DNA of 19,156 nucleotides from Pyrodictium delaneyi. Lineage in GTDB: Archaea > Thermoproteota > Thermoprotei_A > Sulfolobales > Pyrodictiaceae. The DNA lies in the NCBI GenBank assembly GCA_015661645.1, contig DQVR01000053.1, positions 1 through 19,156 on the forward strand. Direction: 5' to 3'. Of the stretch, positions 13,974 to 19,156 are shown one piece after another. The notes beneath the pieces were generated by a model, which searched no databases, was not told the DNA's origin, and saw only the letters and a program-made list of their open reading frames with translations. The translations under genes were made by a program, and so were the position numbers. Position 1 is the first letter of the stretch. Every line of letters begins with the position of its first letter.

Positions 13974-14576
13974 CTACCTTCTTCTACGGCGCGAGGATAG
14001 TATGTATAGTGGTGATACTCTTCTCTGTTCCTCATTACCACATCGCATGCACGTTAAGCGGGGACTACCGGGTACGCGGTATAAAGGCGCGCCGCAAACC
14101 GAACAGTACGCTAGTATCACGCCATCCTGGGACTTCTTTATCGAGAGCATGTAGGGAGGCGACGACGATAGCACAGTCGCGCGGATAAAGTCGCCAGGCC
14201 TTACAAAGTCGTACATGCTTTTACCGCCAGGAGCATCCACCACCTGGAGAATATGTAGAACCCCGCTAAAGGAGCCATTATATGGGATCATACGCTCATC
14301 TGCAAATATCTTAACTAGTGCTAGCTCGTCGCGTGGTATCGCATAGACTGCCCCGTACACGATACTATTACGCTTGGGAAGCCTAGGCTTCATTGATACT
14401 GGTTTTACACTAATCCTACGGGCTACGAGGTCTACCTCCACCTGGCCGAACCGTGCCGCACGTATGTACCCATCGTCAACATAGACGCCTTCGCCTGGCA
14501 TGAACTCTTCTACAGTGCACAGCGGCTCACCCGGGAAGACTCTACGCCCTACTAGTTCCTCGACACTCCTCAGCAT
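13974..14576 (-). CDS. csl4: exosome subunit Csl4
   Basis: A 200-residue exosome cap protein. The N-terminal domain has FPGEPLCTVEEFMPGEGVYV (14-33). An S1 domain spans about 68-147, and a C-terminal zinc ribbon has C158, C161, C176 and C179 (CSVC...CMRC). It ends in five arginines. Csl4 sits on the Rrp41/42 ring and recruits RNA and DnaG for 3'-5' RNA decay. The ATG at 14576 overlaps the upstream methylase gene by 35 bases. No other in-frame start precedes the conserved region, so the long overlap appears real. Confidence 0.95.
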   Translation of the reverse strand: MLRSVEELVGRRVFPGEPLCTVEEFMPGEGVYVDDGYIRAARFGQVEVDLVARRISVKPVSMKPRLPKRNSIVYGAVYAIPRDELALVKIFADERMIPYNGSFSGVLHILQVVDAPGGKSMYDFVRPGDFIRATVLSSSPPYMLSIKKSQDGVILAYCSVCGAPLYRVPGSPRLTCMRCGNEEQRRVSPLYILSSRRRRR

Positions 14577-15213
14577 CGTGGCTCTGCCCTCTTTCCACTC
14601 TCCAGGCCTTCAAGAGTAGCACGGGTATGTAATGTATTCTCTTAACGTGGTCACTATACATGGCTGGCAGCGGGAACTTATACACTTTGATGAAGTCTAT
14701 ACAGTAGCCTGCCTGTCCTAGGATGCGGGCGAGGTACCTCTTTACACCCTGGCCTGCATAGTGGAGGCTACATATAGTATGCGCTCCTACGCCTATTCCA
14801 GCATTTATGAATGCCCTATCAGCTCTACGCCTCGATACTCCGAATGGAGGATTCTGGACTATACATACATCCCCCAACTGCCGAATAGGTAGATGAGCTA
14901 CATCTGCTACTATGAAATCTACTATACTCTCTGTATAGAGCCTAGAACCTCTAGCCAGCTGGGCTGCTTCCTCGTCTATCTCTACGCCGACAGCGTAACA
15001 GCCAGTGACAATATGAACAGCATAGCTTAGCATACCGGTACCCGAGCCTAGATCTATTACCAAGCTGCAAGGATGTCTAGCGATACACAGCGCAATATCG
15101 ACTGCTATCTCAGGAGGTGTACGATATTGCTCATACTCACGCTTAGGGCTGGCCAAACGAGGAACCAGCTGCTCTAGCACCATTATGAGCCTTGATACCT
15201 TTACCTGTCGCAC
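14542..15213 (-). CDS. METTL5-like RNA methyltransferase
   Basis: A 223-residue class I SAM-dependent methylase. It has YEQYRTPPEIA (27-37), the motif I segment VIDLGSGTGML (52-62), the acidic VGVEID loop (76-81) and the N6-adenine type catalytic motif NPPFG (121-125). The EQYxTPP block places it with archaeal METTL5-type enzymes, which make N6-methyladenosine in small-subunit rRNA. The start is GTG at 15213 behind GGTGAGGG; an ATG at 15183 would remove 10 residues and also fits the family. It follows Dph2 by 12 bases and overlaps csl4. The C-terminal 20 residues look unconserved. Confidence 0.85.
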   Translation of the reverse strand: MRQVKVSRLIMVLEQLVPRLASPKREYEQYRTPPEIAVDIALCIARHPCSLVIDLGSGTGMLSYAVHIVTGCYAVGVEIDEEAAQLARGSRLYTESIVDFIVADVAHLPIRQLGDVCIVQNPPFGVSRRRADRAFINAGIGVGAHTICSLHYAGQGVKRYLARILGQAGYCIDFIKVYKFPLPAMYSDHVKRIHYIPVLLLKAWRVERGQSHDAEECRGTSRA

Positions 15214-15225
15214 GCCCGGGTACCC

Positions 15226-16296
15226 TCACCAAGGAAAAGTATACTGTTGCCCAGCTATACTATCACTTAGCACTATACGAGCTTCTGCTGGCGTAAGCAC
15301 TGGTTTCCAATAGTCAGAGAAGTCCTCTATTGCTAGTCTCGGACACGATACCATCACGTAGGCGTCATAGTCGTCTGGCGAAAAGTTGTCAAGGTACTCT
15401 CTTGTTACGTAGCGTGCTAGTATAAACCTGTATCTTACTCCACGTCTATTTGCAAGCTGAGCTAGATATTGGGCTATCCATGGCCTATACTGGCCTGCAA
15501 GAAGCCCTACTACTATACCTATTCTCGACGCGTTAACGGCTTGCTGCATTAACCAATAGCGTTTCGCCAATGTCTTAGCAACTAGCCCTGCTATATCCTC
15601 GACACTGCTTGTATAGGGATCTATACGCAGAATGGGAGCAGATCCGGATAGGGCAAGACCGAGGCCCAGCGCATGAAAGTATCCTCCAGCTATCACTAGG
15701 TAGGCATCAATCTTATCCCTAAGCTTGGCTAGGCTATAGTAGTTGCACCCAATTACGTTGCTGGTAGCTATAACGCTTATACCATTCTCCGAGAGTAGAT
15801 TTGCCACCGTATTTGCTAGACGCTTATGTTGTATGGAGTACCCTATTGCTGTATTGGACCAGCCATTAGCCTCGAAGACTTTTATAACCTTATTAGTTAG
15901 TGCTTCCGCGTTACCGCCAAGATACTCTCCCTCAGCAATGTATATATTATCTGGGATTTCGTATACACACATACCTCTCCTGCACAGTGGGTAACTATAC
16001 TCCCCATGCCCTATGTGGACTAGTATAATATCATCACCCATAGTGTCTAACACGTCGAAAGACACGCTACAAGAGCCAAAAGATGGTTCAAGCCTTATAT
16101 ATACCTCTATGTCTTCTCCGGCTAGACACTCCTCTGCGAGGAATTCTGCTAAACGTTCAAGAAGCCGTACCATTCCCTGCGGTGCTTCTAGTACTACTGC
16201 TCTTGGCTTCCTAGTTTTGATTACCTTAACTACCTTGCTGAAATCAAACATATAGTCGTCAATTATCTTGCAGCAGCCTTTACACGATACGCCCAA
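15226..16296 (-). CDS. dph2: diphthamide biosynthesis radical enzyme Dph2
   Basis: A 356-residue Dph2. It cleaves S-adenosylmethionine with an unusual 4Fe-4S cluster to transfer the 3-amino-3-carboxypropyl group to a histidine of elongation factor 2. Three cluster cysteines are seen, C76 (FGSCSVS), C184 (VIGCNYYS) and C318 (VSCPRLA). The C-terminal IEDFSDYWKPVLTPAEA is typical. The TTG at 16296 gives a cysteine-containing lead SCKGCC. The ATG at 16251 (residue 16, MFDFSKVV) matches where most archaeal homologues begin and may be the true start. It heads the cluster running to csl4 and PCNA, after a long gene-free region. Confidence 0.93.
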   Translation of the reverse strand: MGVSCKGCCKIIDDYMFDFSKVVKVIKTRKPRAVVLEAPQGMVRLLERLAEFLAEECLAGEDIEVYIRLEPSFGSCSVSFDVLDTMGDDIILVHIGHGEYSYPLCRRGMCVYEIPDNIYIAEGEYLGGNAEALTNKVIKVFEANGWSNTAIGYSIQHKRLANTVANLLSENGISVIATSNVIGCNYYSLAKLRDKIDAYLVIAGGYFHALGLGLALSGSAPILRIDPYTSSVEDIAGLVAKTLAKRYWLMQQAVNASRIGIVVGLLAGQYRPWIAQYLAQLANRRGVRYRFILARYVTREYLDNFSPDDYDAYVMVSCPRLAIEDFSDYWKPVLTPAEARIVLSDSIAGQQYTFPW

Positions 16297-16525
16297 GACG
16301 CTTGCTACACCCCATCTAAGGCACCACGCTGTGACCTACAGAGGCCCTACGATACAGCTCCTACGTAATAGCTAATATTGGCCAGCCCCCGCCCTAGCTA
16401 CCTATACACCGCAGCATCAACTCACCACTGACAGTAGCATGGACACTCTCTAGCCAGACACAGTTATGCCGAACAAAGCAGCCATACATGACACAACATG
16501 CTATCTGATAGTTTGTTAGGAACTA
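16297..16525. other. gene-free stretch upstream of dph2
   Basis: No convincing gene is seen here. The longest frames are short (for example 17 codons from the ATG at 16467). A minus-strand CAATATTAGC at 16371-16380 could be a TATA element for dph2. No C/D boxes, tRNA or long inverted repeats were found by eye. Confidence 0.4.
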
Positions 16526-16705
16526 GTGCCAAAGCTGCGGGGAAACGTGGAGATAGAGCTGCATAGATACAAGAAGAGGGTTGAACAAGCTAAGGGCCTG
16601 CTCGGAGCCAGCGCTTCTCTACTTCTTTATGGGGATTATGCGTATGCGTGTTGGCAGCGGCAGCTTCGCAGCTCCCCGGCGCAGGCCTTCCTTGGCATGC
16701 TCTAG
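16526..16705 (+). CDS. short reading frame, possibly a HEPN-like remnant
   Basis: A 59-codon frame from GTG 16526 to TAG 16705 on the plus strand, with AGGAA just upstream. Residues 1-31, before it enters the L10e gene antisense, look protein-like: charged and amphipathic ([20 protein letters not shown]). Residues 32-43 ([12 protein letters not shown]) resemble the G-[DR]-Y-xx-A turn of HEPN/PaREP1-type helical proteins. However, these residues are read opposite the L10e 3' end, so the match may be accidental. The frame then stops. It could be a small gene, a decayed fragment or chance. Confidence 0.25.
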   Translation: MPKLRGNVEIELHRYKKRVEQAKGLLGASASLLLYGDYAYACWQRQLRSSPAQAFLGML

Positions 16706-17143
16706 GTGCTCCTTGCGGACGCGTACCTCTAGCACTGCCTGGCCTGGGTAGACCCTTGCCGCTGTGCCTACGGGTTTACCGAACGCCTGCCTCATACCCT
16801 CCTGTAGACGGTCAGCACCCGCGAAAGCCATCATCTTGTTCTCACGAAGCACATGGTGTGGATAGACTCTTACTCTGAACAAGTAGTTCTGGTCGCCTAT
16901 GGTGGTTGAGAGGTACTTGTGAACCATTACACGCGCTGCCTCTAGTGCATTGTGGCGTATCTGGCCGCGCTCCTCGACGTAGACTTCAAGTATGTAGTCG
17001 TAGTCACCGTGGGGGTTGCCCATTGTGAACTTCTGGATCTTTGGCGGCGGCACACCGTGTATGTACTCCCTCCTCGTGTAAGCTGGGCCGGAGAACGCCT
17101 TTGAACGGCGCTTGGTGTAGCACCGTGCAGGCTTCTGCGGCAT
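16619..17143 (-). CDS. 50S ribosomal protein L10e (uL16 family)
   Basis: A 174-residue L10e/uL16 protein. It starts [20 protein letters not shown], followed by the [17 protein letters not shown] segment. The central [29 protein letters not shown] and [21 protein letters not shown] are the conserved binding region near the A site and central protuberance. The frame stays open 55 codons upstream, but that part is proline/serine-rich and overlaps the methyltransferase gene. The ATG at 17143 gives the standard length and N-terminus. It lies 89 bases after the THUMP methyltransferase, with GGTG before the start. Confidence 0.97.
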   Translation of the reverse strand: MPQKPARCYTKRRSKAFSGPAYTRREYIHGVPPPKIQKFTMGNPHGDYDYILEVYVEERGQIRHNALEAARVMVHKYLSTTIGDQNYLFRVRVYPHHVLRENKMMAFAGADRLQEGMRQAFGKPVGTAARVYPGQAVLEVRVRKEHLEHAKEGLRRGAAKLPLPTRIRIIPIKK

Positions 17144-17232
17144 ACCGGTAGCACCGGGTTTAGACTCGGCATAAACCGCCTGGTTATGAAGGCTTCTCTG
17201 GCCGGGGCTCGACACCGGCGGCAGACTGACCT

Positions 17233-18279
17233 CTATCCTGGCTTTGCGACGACTATGTAGGGGTAGAGGTTTCCATGGGCTACTTTGCGGGCATGAGTTA
17301 TGCGCCACCCGTGCTCCTCGAGCGCATGTCTCACAGTCCTGTGCTCCGTAGCTATTAGTACTATGCTCTTCTTGACTACGTTTACTGCTTCACGTAGGAA
17401 TTCGCGGTACACTCGCCTAACTTCACGTGGACTGCCCATGCGTATACCGTAAGGTGGATTAGACACAACTACGTCTACATCTTCTACGTAACTGCTTAGG
17501 CGGGTTGCATCACCCACTATAAATCTTATGCGGTCCTCTACGAGCGCTGCCCTCGCGTTAAGCCTTGCCCCGGCTATATGCCTGCGGCTTCGATCCATAC
17601 AGATCATCCTAGAGTGCTCTAGAAGCATAGCAGCCTCTATTGCGACTGTGCCACCGCCACACATAGGGTCCATCAGCGTGTCGCCGTCAACAACACCTGA
17701 CATGAGTATCATAGCATAGGCTAATGTCGGTTTAAGGGCTGCAGGATGGTCGTATATCCGGTAGCCTCTCCGGTGCCACGACATCTCACCGCCGAGTTCT
17801 ATAGACACGTATATCTCATTGTGTATGACGTCTACCGACACTACTACTGCGGGATAGTCTAAGTCTACTGGTGGACGCTCGCCATAGGCTCGGCGTACTG
17901 CGTCTATAACAGCGTCCCCTGCGACACGTGCCACCTCTAGCGAGGAGAAATCATGTTCTCCTACACGCTCGGCTCTCACAGCGAAGCTTGTGTAGGGTGT
18001 CACGTACTTTTCTACACCGCTAGCAGCTACAACCTCATAGGCCTTCCTAAGACAGTCCCTGGAGCCACATATTCCGTTACGGGCGAGAAGCAGCTTAGCT
18101 CTGTGTATAGATCTTAGCTGTTCTATTAGGTGTATCTTCTTCTCGTCTACAGATACTAATACACGGCCATGACCACTACGCACCTCAAGGGCTTCGGCAC
18201 CGAGCTTAGCCTCGGCCTCCCATACCACGATGTCCTCTATGCCAGGGTTAGTCGTCAGTATGACTGTCTTGCGCGTCAC
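17233..18279 (-). CDS. THUMP-domain tRNA methyltransferase (Trm14/TrmN-like)
   Basis: A 348-residue protein. An N-terminal ferredoxin-like and THUMP region (about 1-165) ends in [18 protein letters not shown]. The family block [18 protein letters not shown] (170-187) follows. Then comes a Rossmann methylase domain with motif I DPMCGGGT (204-211) and catalytic NPPYGIR (274-280). This arrangement matches enzymes forming N2-methylguanosine at tRNA position 6 (archaeal Trm14, bacterial TrmN); Trm11-type m2G10 is a close alternative. The GTG at 18279 overlaps TrmJ by 32 bases, so they are coupled. C71 and C76 (CGSRDC) near THUMP may be a disulfide. Confidence 0.88.
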   Translation of the reverse strand: MTRKTVILTTNPGIEDIVVWEAEAKLGAEALEVRSGHGRVLVSVDEKKIHLIEQLRSIHRAKLLLARNGICGSRDCLRKAYEVVAASGVEKYVTPYTSFAVRAERVGEHDFSSLEVARVAGDAVIDAVRRAYGERPPVDLDYPAVVVSVDVIHNEIYVSIELGGEMSWHRRGYRIYDHPAALKPTLAYAMILMSGVVDGDTLMDPMCGGGTVAIEAAMLLEHSRMICMDRSRRHIAGARLNARAALVEDRIRFIVGDATRLSSYVEDVDVVVSNPPYGIRMGSPREVRRVYREFLREAVNVVKKSIVLIATEHRTVRHALEEHGWRITHARKVAHGNLYPYIVVAKPG

Positions 18280-19000
18280 TGCCCCTGCACTCCTCCACTA
18301 AGCGACGGAGCTTCTTCGCAAACTGGTATAATGCTGACGCCTCGCCTCGAGTCATTCGAGACTTCCACAAGAGGTGCTTTATAGCCACGTCCACGGCCGG
18401 AAGTCTCTCCCGGTCAATAAGCTCTTCTGCAACGCCGCGGAGGAGCCTGTATACACGAGCAAGACTTTCACTGTCTGCTTGCTCGTGTATCCTGCCTTCG
18501 AACCGTAGAGCCATCCAGAGCTCGTAGAGCACTATGGCCACTGCATGGCTTAGGTTAAGTACCGGGTACTCCGGATTAGTGGGTACATGCACCAGCACGT
18601 GGCATTTCGACAACTCTTCTCTAGTGAGGCCAACACTCTCCCGCCCGAAGACTACTGCTACGCTATCGTACCGAGGAGCTAGCTCTGTTGCAAACTCTCT
18701 AACAGAAACCGCGTGGCGAAGCACATCGCTGCGTTGCCCAATCCTCGCGCTAGTGCAAGCTGCTATGCCAACCCCGGCAAGCGCTTCGTCAATACTCTCT
18801 ACTACGCTTATCCTCTCCAGCATATAGGCCCCATTAGCGGCAAACCGCCTAGCCTCCTCGCTAACTGGGCTAACCTTAGGATCAACAAGATAGAACTCAT
18901 CTACCCGAAAGTTGGCTGCCAGCCTTGCTATGAAGCCTAAGTTTATCTCACCCTCAGTGCCCACAAGTACTAGCCTTATCCTCGTTCCTCCTCTCTGCAA
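18248..19000 (-). CDS. trmJ: TrmJ-type tRNA 2'-O-methyltransferase (SPOUT)
   Basis: A 250-residue SpoU/SPOUT methylase. Motif 1 is IRLVLVGTEGEINLGFIAR (8-26), motif 2 VVFGRESVGLTREEL (116-130), and motif 3 PEYPVLNLSHAVAIVLYEL (143-161) forms the SAM-binding knot. The helical C-terminal extension (about 170-240) is the feature that marks TrmJ-like members. Archaeal TrmJ 2'-O-methylates C32 of tRNA. The start is TTG at 19000, with GGTGGTG 5 bases upstream and no ATG before motif 1. The start overlaps the end of another minus-strand frame. TrmL or generic SpoU is the alternative. Confidence 0.88.
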   Translation of the reverse strand: MQRGGTRIRLVLVGTEGEINLGFIARLAANFRVDEFYLVDPKVSPVSEEARRFAANGAYMLERISVVESIDEALAGVGIAACTSARIGQRSDVLRHAVSVREFATELAPRYDSVAVVFGRESVGLTREELSKCHVLVHVPTNPEYPVLNLSHAVAIVLYELWMALRFEGRIHEQADSESLARVYRLLRGVAEELIDRERLPAVDVAIKHLLWKSRMTRGEASALYQFAKKLRRLVEECRGSDAQDSHTDD

Positions 19001-19156
19001 CCATACACCACCAATATATCCTCAAAGAATACATGGAGGTGTTTTTTCCTCACAGCTATTCCAGCACTTCCTAGCGAATCGAGCACGTCTTTATCACTTC
19101 CACTCAACGAGGAGTACACCAGCGTTACACATTTCAATCTCCTACACGCACTAACC
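18976..19156 (-). CDS. 3' end of an unidentified gene running off the window
   Basis: A frame on the minus strand is open from the window edge to TAA at 18976, 59 codons, overlapping the first 25 bases of trmJ. It includes LVYSSLSGSDKDVLDSLGSA and a likely beta-helix segment HLHVFFEDILVVYG, ending REEERG. I do not recognise it. Support comes from its same-strand, overlapping arrangement, usual for this operon, and from protein-like composition; the trmJ ribosome site would lie within it. The start is outside the window. An antisense frame on the plus strand is also open here, so coding is probable but unproven. Confidence 0.5.
   Translation of the reverse strand, partial: VSACRRLKCVTLVYSSLSGSDKDVLDSLGSAGIAVRKKHLHVFFEDILVVYGCREEERG

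Noticed and set aside
17144..17308. Upstream open extension of the L10e frame
   Set aside because: It is proline/serine-rich, overlaps the THUMP gene, and L10e proteins begin at the [10 protein letters not shown] methionine at 17143.
18912..19154. 80-codon plus-strand frame at the right edge
   Set aside because: It is antisense to trmJ and to the co-directional minus-strand frame; its composition is not protein-like.
1..19156. Mobile elements, CRISPR arrays, phage or defence islands
   Set aside because: No transposase, integrase, terminal repeats, spaced direct repeats or cas-like genes were found; the content is conserved housekeeping throughout.

Overview
The window looks like chromosomal housekeeping DNA of a hyperthermophilic crenarchaeon. 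It carries an archaeal class II tRNA-Leu with an encoded CCA end, archaeal/eukaryotic-type ribosomal proteins (eL42/L44e, eS27, L10e), aIF2-alpha, Nop10, RpoL, TFS, PCNA, PriS, GINS, Csl4 and CDP-archaeol synthase. Many genes start with TTG or GTG, some behind GGTGAT-type Shine-Dalgarno (SD) sites. Gene content, moderate GC and the crenarchaeal order GINS-PriS-PCNA fit Desulfurococcales, perhaps a Hyperthermus/Pyrodictium relative; that placement is inference. I see no mobile element, CRISPR array or clear sign of recent transfer.

Layout. (1) 1-1600: tRNA-Leu(CAG), a small ribbon-helix-helix regulator, a 270-base gap holding a predicted structured RNA, then UPF0147 (-) divergent from a p27-autoantigen zinc protein (+). 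(2) 1605-6500, minus strand, one tight transcription unit read right to left: an RNase H/RuvC-fold protein, a Clp1/Grc3-type polynucleotide kinase, a UbiD-family decarboxylase, and the large and small subunits of aconitase X-type phosphomevalonate dehydratase. The last three would together form the archaeal mevalonate branch through trans-anhydromevalonate 5-phosphate. (3) 6536-7617, plus strand: a RecA-fold ATPase overlapping CDP-archaeol synthase (membrane lipid synthesis). (4) 7645-9391, minus: L44e, S27e, aIF2-alpha and Nop10, a translation and rRNA-modification cluster.

(5) 9484-16296, minus, a long information-processing cluster read right to left: Dph2, a METTL5-like methylase, exosome Csl4, a DUF2067-like protein, RpoL, an unknown 111-residue protein, TFS, an unknown 76-residue protein, PCNA, primase PriS and a GINS subunit. 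(6) 16297-16618: a 322-base gap containing the start of a 59-codon plus-strand reading frame. (7) 16619-19156, minus: the end of an unknown gene running off the right edge, TrmJ-type tRNA methylase, THUMP methyltransferase (Trm14-like) and L10e.

Working together, groups 4-7 cover translation, RNA modification/decay, transcription elongation and replication-fork proteins, while groups 2 and 3 supply isoprenoid precursor and lipid headgroup chemistry. I found no clearly new multi-gene system. The most interesting items are the compact mevalonate module linked to an RNA kinase and a RuvC-like protein, a possible non-coding RNA at about 539-601, and several small unrecognised proteins inside conserved operons.
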